Assembly (NCBI RefSeq): GCF_042242105.1
Contig: NC_092035.1
Span: 5,414,977-5,478,976, forward strand
DNA: 64,000 nucleotides
Reading direction: 5' to 3'
Source of the DNA: Pempheris klunzingeri
Taxonomy: Eukaryota; Chordata; Actinopteri; Acropomatiformes; Pempheridae
In this document: positions 1 through 12,730 of the stretch, piece after piece
Layout: the number at the start of each line of letters is the position of its first letter
Numbering within the stretch: the first letter of the stretch is position 1
Notes under the pieces: generated by a model
Seen by the model: the letters and a program-made list of their open reading frames with translations, nothing else
What the model was told of the DNA's origin: nothing
Databases searched by the model: none
Position numbers and translations under genes: made by a program

Positions 1-270
1 CTCCCCGAGAGAGGAAGAGTGAAAAGACAGACAGAGGAGCTCGTCTGTGTTGGGGCCCGCCGCTTTGACCCCGTGACCCCAGTCTGCCTGATGAGAACTC
101 TTGTTTCCGTTGACGACGGGGAGAGTCCTGTCGCGGCGGGCCCTGCCGGCTGAATCATCGGCTGCAGTCGCGGCTCGAGTGCCCTTCAACCGCTTCACTC
201 GCTTGCTTTTCAAGTGACCGGAGCGCTTCCAAAAAGAGAGATCCGGGATCCGGAGCGCCCGTAGATGAAA
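1..270. promoter_or_regulatory. CpG-rich patch at the left edge (possible promoter or first exon)
   Basis: This stretch is far richer in CpG dinucleotides than the AT-rich sequence after about 290; roughly two dozen CpGs can be counted. Such patches in fish genomes often mark promoters or first exons. A plus-strand frame is open from the window edge to a TGA at 148-150, but its translation matches no family I recognise. It could be a CpG-island promoter, a non-coding RNA exon, or the edge of a coding exon of a gene to the left. Confidence 0.3.
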
Positions 271-3200
271 AAGCAACACATCAGAGTTTGCTGATTCTGG
301 TTTTGTTGCATGAATATAGAGAAAAAGCGGTGGTTGAAAGGATTGTGGTGCAAACTCCAGCCACCAAAGGATATAAAGCATTGGCCTTTCTCAAATGTAT
401 CACTGGATTTTCTTAAAGTCGTGCTTATGCTGCATTAACACCACCGTTTTCAGGCAAATTAGCCCATCTAATGCTTTACATTTGCTCTCGTGTTAGTAAA
501 TTGAACATCATATGAACATCTTATGTGGTCAGCGAGGGTCAAACACAGAGAATAACACTGATTATCAGCAACAGCTCCGGGTGAGAGTGAGAGCCCCAAC
601 AATTAACAAAGGGAGGTGTGTGTGTGTGTGTGTGTGTGTGTTAGGTGGAGGGGTGGTGAGGGGGGGGGTGAAGTTTTCTTTTCTTTCCTTCTGCCTCGCC
701 GCCTATCACAATTCATTACTACAAATTAGGGTTCAATAAAATTGCTATTCAGAGATAATTAGGAGTTGGGTTTGTGGTGACGGGGTCGGGGGAGGAAGAG
801 TCGGGGGGGTGCTGGAGGGTCGGGGCACTGAGGAGGGGTGAGGTAGGAGGCAAGTAGGGGGGGGGGTTGCTTTCCACATGTCATCATGACCCAAACCAAC
901 AAGCCGAGGGTCTGCAGCTGGGGCAAGTGAAGTGAGACCCTGATCTGCCACCGAACTCCCCCCCCCCCAACAAATGATGAGAAGGCCGCACACAAAAAGA
1001 AAAACACACACACTCTTTCTCCCTCGTCCTCTCACCTGCTGAGTTGGGAGCTGCTCCAAATTAAACAAATTATTTCAGGCCTCTTTCATTCTTTGCTCCT
1101 TCTTCAAAAAAAAAAAAGAAAAAAAAGAAAAGTGGAGCAACAGCTCACCGAAAAACACAAGGACAGCCCACATAAGGACGGCAGCTAATAAGGCTGCATA
1201 TAAGTGGCTGCCTAAAGTGCAAACTGAGAGCTGGGGTTGCGCCTGCATATGTGCACCAAGCTGAAGAAGGTTTGCCTTTCATTAATTAACACTTTCCTGA
1301 TAGCACAAGCTACCCATCCTCGCGTTCGAGAAGGAGTGAAATATTTGTCGGAGTGACAGAATATGCCTGAGAGCAGTTACATTTAATTAAGACGCAGAGC
1401 TAGGATTTCTTTTGTATCTCCATCATTATTAATTAGTTATTAATTATTCAAATATTGTTATAAATTGGTCATTTTGGTGTTCAAGTAAGAGTGTTCAGGC
1501 CCCAAAGCTGCATCTGTGACCGAAAAAATATTATTTCTAATTTGTTTTTCATTCTAAAACTGACAGCGACTGCGACAATGACAAAAAGTGAACACTGAAG
1601 TTTTCTATAAATTATTAATAGACCCTCTGATTGAAAATATTTAAGTGCACCATTGAATCAGTGCAAAGCGCTACTTCCACGCACCACTTTCTCAATGTTT
1701 TATCCTCCTCTCAAGAATATCCTCTTCAGTCAACAACTCTTTATTCAACAAGCAGAGAGATGAACAATAGGAGTACAATATTTTCCAGATTCAAGTGAAT
1801 TACTTGCAATGGAAAAAAAGTATTTTTTTTAAATCTGGTTTGGCTGAAGAACAGGGACACAGGGGGAGTTTAGCTTAAATTCAGCAGCAGCTCAACTAGG
1901 TTTTAAGCTTATGAAGTATAATTATATTTATGAGCATCCAGTTTGCTGCTCTCTACTGTTGACTGATGCGTTAAAACAGTGATTCATCCGATATCCATGA
2001 AGTGGCCCCTTCATGATGCCTTGAGTTGAAAGGAAGAGTCCCATTTGACCTCGACATCGAGATTCGATCAGCGTAGTTAAAACAAGACTTTATTCAAACG
2101 TAAAGCAGAGATGATAATAACTGGTGATGTTTGTAACTAATATTGTCATGAATCACTCGTATTTTTAAAAAAAAAGTGTCCACCTTTAGGACATTATTAC
2201 AGCTTCTCCATATTGAAGAAAACATTAGTTTGACATTTTAAAAGATGTAATCGAATGTATTTAGACACAACACATTTAAGACGAGAGTGGAAACAGAGCA
2301 AGTGTTGACATCAAGCCATTTTTTTAGATTTTGAACACTAAGCTTACTCTAGCTTTAAAAACTTCAACATAAAAATATCCTAATTGCACAAACAGGTATC
2401 CACTTCCTGGCAAATTCATTAAAGCGTGCACATGTTTGTTGTTTTAAACACTGACTTTCAAGCTGAGTCTCGCTCATTGTCTGACGCGGCTTAAACACCA
2501 GTTTGTTTGAAATAAGTAGAAAAAGGGTATTTAGTAAAACACGCTGATCACTAGAAAATGCAACACACGCTCAACACCAAAGATAGCGTCAAAATAAAAA
2601 CACAGAAACCTCATGGATTGTCCCTTTAACAAGTTTTGTCTGTTCACTTTCCGGCACCGCTTTGGCTGCTGTTACTGACATTCAGCTGCTCTGTTGAACC
2701 TGTCAACTTTAACTCTACTTGTTCTCTCTTATGGCTGTTTGTGCCCTGCATCCTCCTCCTCCTCCTCCTCATCCTCCTCCTCTCCCGTCTCCTCCAGCTG
2801 TCTGCGTGTGACTCTGGCTGCGGCCCCAGCGCCACTGGAGGGGCCGTGTGAACCGGCCAGTCCGGTCACCTCGCATCAGTGTCGGGCTGGAATGCGCCGT
2901 GGCCCTGGCCCTGGCCGAGGACACCACTCTGGGGGCTGGGAGGGAGGGGGTTGCGGTGGTGGTGGTTGGCGGCTGAGCAGGTGCTCGGTTAGGGAATGGG
3001 AGGAAATAATGTTGATGTCACGTCCTCGCCGTCCATTGTGGTTGGGGGGGACATGGACACCAAGGGACACAGAGAGCCTGTGGGTGTGCCTCTCCAGAGG
3101 TCATCATGCCAGATCAGAATCACACTGTGAGCCTTTACTTATTAAGTGGCTTTCTGTGCACCCAATGGTTAGCCAGCGCTACACGACAACTAAGCCTGTT

Positions 3201-3632
3201 CCCTCGCACAAAAAGACCCCCGTAAAGAGATACCAGCCTGCTATTGAGACAGCCACTCTGCTGTTGTGTTTGTCCCTGCTACTACTAGCCACTGTGAACA
3301 AATATGGCACATGATACCAGAGGTGTAGCATTCCTTCCCCCTTCCCTTCTCCACTCCTCGTTGAAAGAAGTCCTTTACACACCAAACAGAGCATCGCAGA
3401 CTCTCTGATCAGCAATTATGCACTTTAGAGGTATTAAATACTGCTGAGGGGGGGACAGGGGGCCTCCAGGGACCACCAGCAGTCCGTAAATACACTTCTC
3501 TCTGGAAAATGAAAGGAAGAGACCTGCCATTTGTAGACATTATTCATGCATTAAATGTAATGCCTGGGTAAAACAATTATGCCGCATATATTTCAGCTTT
3601 ATTTACTTGCTGTGTCTTGTCTCGTCTGTGGA

Positions 3633-3635
<3 letters not shown>
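271..3635. other. Gene-poor non-coding stretch
   Basis: No coding exon or RNA gene could be supported here. It contains a 26-bp (GT)n microsatellite at 616-641, G-runs near 661-670 and 857-867, a C-run near 959-968, an A-rich tract near 1,106-1,132, AT-rich sequence from about 1,380 to 2,600, and a (CTC)n-type low-complexity tract near 2,750-2,795. The 206-codon plus-strand frame at 2,694-3,314 runs through that tract and GC-skewed sequence and resembles no protein family. Confidence 0.6.

Positions 3636-3676
<41 letters not shown>
3636..3676. repeat. (GT)n microsatellite
   Basis: Uninterrupted dinucleotide GT tract of about 41 bp. It lies between two stretches that look like candidate regulatory sequence. 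Confidence 0.95.
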
Positions 3677-3677
<1 letters not shown>

Positions 3678-3689
3678 ACAGAGGATGAC

Positions 3690-3960
3690 AACCTTCCTAA
3701 GTTATTTTCCGCGTGTGCGCGCACTCATTTGTGTTTATCAGCTGCCTTTCCTGCTCTATATCTAAATTTATCACCAGCACAGGTCAGGGATCATCCATTT
3801 CTAAGTGGCGAACTGGCAGAAAAGATTATCATCAATTAATATGCCATAATAACTGGGTTCACTTTCATTTTCTGTGTATGCATTTGTCTTTTAAAGTGAT
3901 CTGGTTTGGCAATCTAGCCGCCTCTTCTGTAATATATGCTAATGTGAGTAAAAACACTTT
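3690..3960. promoter_or_regulatory. Candidate conserved non-coding element
   Basis: This is a complex, non-repetitive stretch without a credible reading frame. It carries TAAT/ATTA homeodomain-type cores and a bHLH-type CAGCTG. The call rests on pattern only: the texture resembles vertebrate enhancers in deserts beside developmental genes. Conservation cannot be tested here. Confidence 0.22.
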
Positions 3961-4860
3961 GGATTGTCTCTGAGGAATAAGAATCCATATTGGGATTCAT
4001 ACCGGCAGCGTATTCCATTTTTGGTGTTGAGAAAAGTTCTTCAGCAGCCAGGGTGTCTCACCAACTTCATATGTACTCTTTTCATATTGTTTCCCCAAAG
4101 TCTCTGTGAGCGGAGCCTGGTGAGTAGCCAGAGAGCCCATTATTCAAGCCGGGGTCCCGACACCAGTTTATGGCTGAATTATATTAACTTGCATGCAAGT
4201 CGACTTCAGTTCTGAGGAGGAATTGTTCGTATTCACCCCAAACTCAGCAGGGCCTTTGCCAGTGTTGGCTACTCACAACATCCTTTGATATGTTTGCCAT
4301 GTAATTTAATTGATTCCCACATAATCAAATAAAAATTCATAGAATAAATTGTGTCAAAGCAATCACCGACTCCACCAGTGTTTGACATTAAACCTGTGCT
4401 ATTGTTGTTCTTCAAAGCACCACTTTTTCTTGCTTAAACACACTTTTCTACAGTCTCCACACACCAAGCCCGCCATTGGGGAATTGAACGACCATCGCAC
4501 ATGGTTTTTGCATTTGTAGTTTTTACATATTGTTGAATCCAGCAATTGGTGAGAGAAGAACATTTAAAAGACAACTTGAGGCTTTGGATCAGTCACCCTT
4601 TTGGTGTTAGTTCTTTGAGGCCAACTTGATGTATCAGGTGCCTAAAAAGGTTATCTACCTTTTTAGGTGTTGTGTTCGCAAGTGTTTGTCCCACATGGCA
4701 GATCTCAAATTCTGAGAAGACTGTTTCCACAAAGAACCAAAACTTGAGTCTTTAGTTGTGCCAGAGCCAAAGTTTCAACAGATTCGAAGCTCTGGCCTCT
4801 ACCCACCAATATCAACTTGTTAAAAAACTACTCTGATGTATGAAACAAACTCCTGTCCTA
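3961..4860. other. Non-coding stretch with a perfect short hairpin
   Basis: No gene is supported. A perfect 11-bp inverted repeat (CCTAAAAAGGT, loop TATCT, ACCTTTTTAGG) sits at 4,641-4,667. The remainder is unique-looking, moderately AT-rich sequence. Confidence 0.5.
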
Positions 4861-4879
4861 GATCAAGAAACTATTGCTG

Positions 4880-5130
4880 TTGAGCGACGATGCCTCTCCG
4901 AAGTGCACGCAGCAGTTAGTGCACTCCAGCTGCACAGTCGCTGAAGCACCCTGGGCGAGAGGGCTTAAAGGACGGCGTGAGTGACGCAGCGCCTCGGCGC
5001 GAAGGGCGATGAGGAGAGGGGAAGTGACAGGAGACAGTTGCTACACACTGCGTCAGGCTGGCAGTGTCACACCTGGCAGCTGTCAATCACCACGCTCCGA
5101 ACACCTCGCTCCCTGATATCGCCGGAACCG
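4880..5130. promoter_or_regulatory. CpG-rich regulatory-looking patch with a PBX/PREP-type site
   Basis: CpG density rises sharply relative to both flanks. At 5,080-5,089 the sequence CTGTCAATCA is the reverse complement of TGATTGACAG, the composite site bound by PBX with PREP/MEIS (TALE homeodomain) proteins. No open frame or splice-site pair suggests an exon. It may be a CpG-rich enhancer or the promoter of an unannotated transcript. Confidence 0.3.
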
Positions 5131-8100
5131 CTGCCAAACATGCCTTGAGTGGTGTCATCCATCCACACATGAGCACTGGCTCACTCTGACTGCACTCATC
5201 TTGTCACTGCAAGTCAGAAACGTGGAGAGAAAAGGGGGATAGAAAGAGGGGAGAGGGAGGGAAGCATCCATCTATTTACATATGGAAAGGTCACAAATAG
5301 CCTGCAGGCACTGTGCTAATTAGAGAATGTGGCAAAAAACTCCAAAGATAAATTAAAAGACAAAAATGGAGAGTTATCTAAGTATGCTGGTGTAATGAAA
5401 GTGGGGATAAGGTGAATGAAAGGAGAAAGGAAGTGGCTGAACATTGCACAATAAAATTCTTTACTGAAGATACAAACCCAAAACAAAAGGAGCAGTTTGA
5501 ATTGCAAACTGCTGCATAATTTTCAAACTGTCTACTCGCTCTTGGCTGAGAATCATCGGTACAAGTGGGATAAGTGACCGACCTCCTGTGGTCCTGGCAA
5601 TGTAGCTTTAGCGTGGTGGTTAGCACAGGTCTCCACCAGCAGACATATGATGACCATATGATGGTGTTCAGATGACCGGGCGTGTGTGATCTCCCTTAGC
5701 CAGATAAGCGAATCAACCTTTATAATTCATTGTGACAAGCTGACAGGGAAAATGAGTGTAAAATTTTATACTTACATGAATTTTTGTGTCAGATCGCCGT
5801 CTGTGCACTTGTTTTTCTGCCTGGCCATAGCCGAGGGCTCCTTTCTCCGCGGGCGCTTCACGGACTTTGTTTCCAGGCCTTCAGACACATCGCCCTTCGC
5901 CCTAGTGAATTTGCTGATTAATTTTGGATGCTCCCCTTAATTAACACCCCAAAGGAAAGTGTAGATTTCCTAGCCCGCCTTTGCTGCAGAACAAACAAAA
6001 TGAGAGAGTCTGAAGAAGGATGACCTCAGGGAGACAGACGTGCTGATGTCCAAAATGACATTACAGGAGCAATGTGAAGGCCCCGCGATGCCGGGCCTAG
6101 ACCTGGACATAGGCAATGCCTCAGGAGCTCTCAGGCCTTTTAATCAGCGGCTGGAAATGAGCTCCCTATTAGTCTCATTTCATTTGCTTTAGCGTCGGTA
6201 GTGTAGCAGGCCTTGCATGATGCCACCCGACGCTTGAAACATGCTGTCCTTGTGCCAGTGCTGGTGCCGCCTCCGGCCCACGGTCATTAATTGGTGCCAC
6301 TCTCTTACTTCCAGTGAAATTGGCAGATGACGGACAGGGGGCGAAACAAAAATTTGATTTCTTTCTCTTCCCAACATCAGAGTGGATTTCACTAATTGGG
6401 TTGAATGGCGCCCATCTCGTCTTGTGACAGCCACGCAGGATTCATGAGGAGCTGCGGGCAGCTTGGAGAGCTCTCACCCTGCCATGCCAGCTCAGAAGAC
6501 ATGCCGGCAGGAGGGGGGCGAAGTTGCAAAAGACACGCTGAGACAAAAGAGCACAGCTAGAGATCGCACGCTCACTTTTCGGAGACCTTGAACAAACAAA
6601 CTTGCACTTTGTCTCGCTGAGGGCAAGAGGATACGCACATCATCGCTCAACCAGAAGGCAGCAAATCAGCTCACGAAAAACACTGGGGGTAAAGTCCTCA
6701 GAGACTTCCTCTGCCTCCTTGGCCTGTGCATAGTCAGTACATCACTTTCAATGGGTAATAAAAAGGTTGAACTGAACAGAAATAGTAGTGTAGACGAACA
6801 GGAATGTGGAAAGAATAACAATGATGCCACAATTGGACCATCACAGTGTTTTCTTGGTCTGCAACAATACACATTTTAACATGAAAATCTGAAATTATTC
6901 CAGACTATTCTGGACCCTTGAAGCTACATCATCCCCCATGACTTCTGATCTCCTTGATGCTTTGCAGTTTTTCATAGGAATGCATTTTTTTTTATGGTTT
7001 TCTGTACTGTCTAATGAATAGAACGTATAGCGTTGGGATCACACAGAAGGCAGCAGGAATTTACTCTCAAAACGAATGAAATGTGAATTAAATACATACA
7101 TAACTGCAGACTAATACAGTGTCCAATTAGGGCCATTAAAAGCACATCCGATCTGCCTGCCTCCAGTAAAACAGACATGGATGTTTGAGCAGGTCGTCTC
7201 AGCTCCACGTTGGACAATTGTCCACTTTGTGTTCGCAGAGATTCAGGGAGGGGAGGAAAAAAAGCAGAATTCCCATTACAAAAGGACAAGAAGTGCAGGT
7301 GTAATTGGGATATTTGGGAGTGTCTCGTTTCAGGGCCCATCGGAGCTGCGGTGAAATGAAGCCTGTAAGACTAGAGCGTTGGACTGGCAGGAGAGGTTGC
7401 CCTCTCGCTCGCCTCTGCTCTTCACTTTCTGTGTCTCACTTTTACTCTGCTCTCCTTTCTGTTGCATCACCCTCCTGACCCCTTTTCCTTGCTTCTTCTC
7501 TAGCCTTGTTTATTTGCTTTACTTTCTTCACGTTCTAGGCATTATTTCGCTTTATTATTATCGCTCCCTTCTTCTCTTTCTGTATCCTAACGGGACATGA
7601 CACTGCGAGCCCATGCATGCAAGGCTCAGAAGCACCCCCTACTCCTCCCCGCTACCCGGCAATGATAGCAGCTTGATCAGGCAGGTATAGGTAACAAATG
7701 AGATCAATTAACGTGTCCAAGAGGGGCACCTACCTGAGAGTCCGGTTGCACTAAACGATCTCCTCATCTTTTGTTTCCCTCCACTGGATTCCATTTGCAA
7801 CCTCATCACTTTCCCGGCCCTGAACAACAGAGACGATTGTTCCACCCACCCCTTAATGGAGAAGGCCCAAGAAAGCCTGGCCTCTTACCCTGGCAGCCTA
7901 TGTATCTTTACTATCAGGGCTCCTACTCGGGACAGGGGGCAACCTGGCTGAAATGAATCCTAGCTCCCCCTAACCCTCCGGCTGCCCCGCCTGCACCACC
8001 TTTCCCTCCGCGCCCCTCTCAACTTCACAGGACATCAACGAGCTCGATTTGTAGCAAATTTGTTTCTCCAGCTTCCTTTAATTGAATGACTTTGGCACTA

Positions 8101-8880
8101 ACAAGGAGCTGATTGAGCTCAATAATGGCACTGTTGAAGGCAGAAATGCCAGAGCGCACGCCGGGGCTGGTTCGCCTCTTAAATACACTCTCTGCATTGC
8201 AACCTGAGATTACACACATCTTAGTGGAAAGTGGCAATTTGAAGAGAAGACGTATGAAAGCTGTGTTTCTAACAGGAAATGGATGTTGTCCAGACACAGC
8301 AGGTATATCACATGGATCTATGACAGCTGGAATATAAATGTTGAGCCGAATGAGAGGTCAAATCAATCAGTCTTCTGATAGATGCCATGCTTTACCAGCC
8401 TTCCTTCGCTTGGCTATCCGTTATCGTTCGTTTACACCTTTCTGTCTCATCTGGTTCCACCATCATTTTCTGCTGGAGCTTTTTTCCAATATTCAACATC
8501 CTTTTTTCGAAAGCCAGCAGCTGACAAATTGACGGTCACTTTTGCAAATTTCATCTCTCCTAATATTACAAGCAGCTTGATGGAGAGATGGGATAACTAA
8601 GTGAAGGTCTGCAGAGAAAAATCACAAGAGGAGACGCAGAAATAGGGGCAATTATCATGAGTTAGAGAGACGGGGGAGCCGGTGATGGCAGCCATCGAAC
8701 CCCTGAGCGTTCGTTTAAATCTGCTTGATGAATGTGATGTTCACTCCTCATCTGCCCCCCCCTTCAGTCTGTCCACAGCAGTTAGACGGGATTGTTTACT
8801 ATAACCTTGTAATCAACCTGGCTTGCTTGACAGGTCGCCATTACCCTTGATAACAGGTCTCTGGCAATTTGGCCCCCGAA
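5131..8880. other. Gene-poor non-coding stretch
   Basis: No coding exon could be supported; the reading frames are short and unlike any family. Parts of 6,060-6,430, 7,130-7,350 and 8,030-8,300 have the dense, non-repetitive, TAAT-containing texture of conserved non-coding elements. The rest shows pyrimidine-rich tracts (7,395-7,580) and nothing else notable. Confidence 0.5.
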
Positions 8881-8996
8881 ATATATATATATATATATAT
8901 ATATAGATAGATAGATATATATTGATATAGTATATATGTATATATAAAAAGAGACAAACACACACACACTGACACACACACACACACACACACACA
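8881..8996. repeat. Compound microsatellite (AT)n-(GATA)n-(CA)n
   Basis: The tract has (AT)n at 8,881-8,905, a short GATA run, further TATA-type repeats to about 8,946, and interrupted (CA)n at 8,957-8,996. Tyr/Ile- or Val/Cys-rich translations through it are artefacts of the repeat. Confidence 0.95.
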
Positions 8997-8999
8997 GAA

Positions 9000-11900
9000 A
9001 CAGCTCAGAGCCCTTTCTGATGCCTTATTGATAGAGCGCTGGCCCTGTTATCTTTGTACGTAATTTGTTTTCAAGAACTGTGATTTACATTTCAGTGGGA
9101 TTACACCTTTTAATGCTACATGCGGGCGAGAAGTGGGCAGCCGTTGAATACTCCACATCTCCACCACAGGAGGAGGAGGGGGTAGAGGGACAGAGGGATG
9201 GAGGGAGGTGGTGTGTATGTGTGTGGAAAGGAGGAGGGAGGCGGGAGGAGGGGAGTGGGGGGGGGGGTTCAAACGATGCATTTCCAAGTCCTCAAGTGGA
9301 GAGGATTACAATTACAATTAAAAATCAAAAGGCCTGTGTGTCCATCAAACGACTGCCCATAACCCTTTGTGTACCTACTGCCAAATAATTGTGGCTAGTG
9401 AAGGGCTGGCAGATGCAAAACGCTTTCCAGCTTAATTGTGGTGTATTACCGGAGCTTGTTCATTGGGATATTATGCAATAAGTGTTATTTCAGGCAAGAA
9501 TGCAGGTTCTAAATGGCATGCTAATGTGAGTCCCTTGGCAGCATGTTAAAGAAAATCCGTGGATCACCATTAAAACAACAGCGGGGCCGATGGCAAAGTT
9601 CAACCATCTTGTTTTGGATATCGCCTTGATGTAGTACAACAAGTTCAGCTCAACTCCAGCTGCCACAGAGGACTTACACAAGTAGCTTCAGAAAGAAAAC
9701 TGCTGATGCAGCAATCTACACATAAACAACATTTGCCTGGATAACATTATTTAATAGAAGCGTCTCACACAGCTCCATAAATATTTCATTCATTCTCAAA
9801 AGATAAAGGAAAATAAAAAAAAATCAGTCATCTTGTTGATTTTTTTTTTTTTTTTTAGAGGTCAGTTAAGAAGTGAGATGACTAAACCCAATACATTTTT
9901 ACCCCAGTTGCTCTATTTGCCCTATCATCCTGCTCACTTGCTACAGTTGACGTGAATCTTTATCATGCAAATGTTTTCGTTTGCAGTGTGAAAAAACAGC
10001 GGCTGACTGGAGGAACTTAGCTGAAAATAGTCATGAAATATGGGTCTTAGAATTTCCTCTCTATAAATATGAGTTTCCACTGGTAGTTGTTGAGTCTGCC
10101 CTGCTTTTTCCTTCCACCAACACTGTGCACGGTGCCAGCACCAGCACACCACCCCCTTACACGCATCTTAATCATGTGCATTATTTCAGTAATTCAGATC
10201 ACAACATTTTACATAATTCTTTGTTTATTCATTTTCTCAGACAGTCAGTGAAATTATGTAAAACAAGCTCTCAATGGCACTCGGTGTGTGTAATAGAATG
10301 CAGATTTCATGTTATTCTAACACATTTGCTTACTTGGAGGCAAAGTGTCCCATTTAAATGAGAATTACACTTAAATGTCACATGGGTTTATCTAAATTTA
10401 TAAACAGTGCATTTATTATATTAAATTCGGTGAATCCTAAACATGGATTTCTGGAGCTAGAATGAGAGACGTGCTCCGAGGGTTATGACTTACTAATGCC
10501 TATTTAAATTGTAAACGCTTCCTTCCTTTCTGCTTTATTTACCCACCATTCTCTCCTCACGATGACATGGCACCTGAAGAATTGCCCTTTGAATTTCTCC
10601 TAGCGCGGCTGCCATCGAGACTGAGAGAAACATCATTTTGCTTTTGTTGAATTAATTCACTCATTAGCTGGCAGTTTGAAACCTGCAGCTCCTTGAAAAG
10701 GCTCAGATAATACCATTTCTGCCATTCATAGTAGCCTAGTGTCTCCTGATAGCCGGCAATCTATTGCCTAATAATTTTCTGGCCAAATTATAAAACAGGA
10801 ATCCTCATTCAGCGAGGTAAAAAAGTGTGAATGCGCCGGTGAATGGAGAGGGAGAGAGCCCCTCAAATGTCTTTTTTTCAGAATGGCAGCAAAACAAGGA
10901 GATTATAGGGGAGAGAGAAACTCGTTTACCTCATCAGTGGCCTTTGTATGCCTTGAGTCAGCTTTCTGAGGGGAAGATGTCTGAACTCAATCATCATTGG
11001 CTGTCAGTGCAGGAACACAAGGTAGCAACTCCACATTCAGTGCAAGTGAGAACAATATGAAAAAACGTAAATCCTCCGTTTATTATGTTTAGATGTAAAG
11101 TACTGAAAACATCACGGAGATTAGATGAATTCAAAATCTTTGTGTAATAATAAAAAAAAAAGAAATGTTTAAAAATGAACTAGAAGTGTAGTTAGAAATA
11201 CTGAGTGCAACACACAAGGCAATAGCTTTTCCATGTTTCATGCATTTGCATTCGCACACACTGCCTTCTATTTCATACACACACTGGCAATTGTTTCCAT
11301 ATGGGACAGCAATATAATAGCAATAGGGTACATTAGATCCCTTCCATACAGATGTTCGTTTCAATTTCTGCAGCAGTTGGGTCCATCTGTGTTAACAGTG
11401 AGCTGCTTAGCACACGCCTGTGTGAAGGGAGGCATATCAAGCATATGGACATTTTACAAAAGGTTACCCTGCATAAATTAGGTTGAATGGCAATCTGTTG
11501 AGGAGAGGTGGCTTACTGTGAGCATTAGGTGGTTTGGAGTAAAAAATGGATAATAAAGGCATCTGGCTTTATAGCCATTTATTAGAGTGGCCAACACAAA
11601 ATGACAATGTTTTGTTACACCATTTAGAAACTGATTTTTTCCAGCTAAATTCAACCTCAAATTATCCACCTGGGAATGTTGCAATAACAGTTTGTCCACG
11701 TTCCTTCAATATTTTAGATGTTGAATGTTAAATAATAAGCATTTATATCATTCTGAATATTAGCTTTTCACACAGCTCTAGTTGTTATTAGTAAATGTTG
11801 TGCTAAAAATTCCATTCAAACTCAAAATGGGCTAAATTCATTGTCCTTTTGCCCTTTTCTAATTTTCACTATTTTAAAATCAGCTGTATATAACGTTTTA

Positions 11901-12730
11901 GCTGTGAAATTGCTGTATTTGATAAGTTTTCATTATTTTGCACCCAGAACTTGCTGATATTTCATTAGATAATCATCGTGCTAAGGCGACGCGAGCACAG
12001 CAGGCCGAGCTTTAGATTTTTATCACATCTTAGAGTGACATCTAGTGGCCGTTTCTCGCATAACACCACAACCCCACATGTTGTGCATAGTACACTAGAG
12101 CTCTAGTCAAGGTGTTTTAAATGGCTCATCTCAACCGCAACACTGTTTTCTGCTTTTTTTCTGCTAAATTAAGTATGTGTCAATGTGTCCTCTCTACAAA
12201 CTGACAGCTTCCCACAGAAATTCTTCCTTTTATGGGCTCCACAATCACACGGGAGCATGGCAGTGCACCCAGACAACCATTTCCTCTTATCTCTATATGC
12301 TTTGCGACTGATTATTTGGTAAGATTTTCTGCTTTTTATTCCTTTCCTAAGGTTTTTTTTCTCCTTGTTGAATACCACAAGTGCATCTTCTCCTTCAAAA
12401 ACCTGCAGAGTTTCCATGTGGCTAAGCACTCTCCATAATTCTGAACCTGACACGTTTGCCAACCATCTGTTTCTTACCCTTAGTTCCTGTCTCCCCTGAA
12501 TAAAATCTAATCAATCAGAAATACCTTTTACAGTCTCTAAAAACAACCCACGACTGCTGAACCTCAGCATCATGCTAACCGCCCTTTCCTACGTCCACCA
12601 ACGCCTCTGAAACATTCAGTCTAATCTGCCTGTGTTTGCTCTCATCTGTGAGTTACCTTCATCACCATGTGGGTGGTTAAGATTGATTAACAATAACAGC
12701 AGCTGACTATGCAGGAATAATTCACCAAAA
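9000..12730. other. Gene-poor stretch with enhancer-like patches
   Basis: No gene is supported. The patches 9,290-9,620 and 10,440-10,815 are complex, TAAT-rich, repeat-free and lack long frames, as expected for conserved non-coding elements. Perfect octamer motifs (ATGCAAAT or its complement), the site bound by POU-domain factors, occur at 9,965-9,972 and 11,244-11,251. A T-run lies near 9,840-9,856. The regulatory reading is inference. Confidence 0.4.

Noticed and set aside
2694-3314. 206-codon plus-strand open frame
   Set aside because: It runs through a CTC-type low-complexity tract encoding a serine run and GC-skewed sequence; no domain, no family resemblance, no supporting splice pattern.
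8957-8996. Possible CRISPR-like or functional tandem repeat
   Set aside because: Plain dinucleotide microsatellite with no spacers, in a vertebrate genome.
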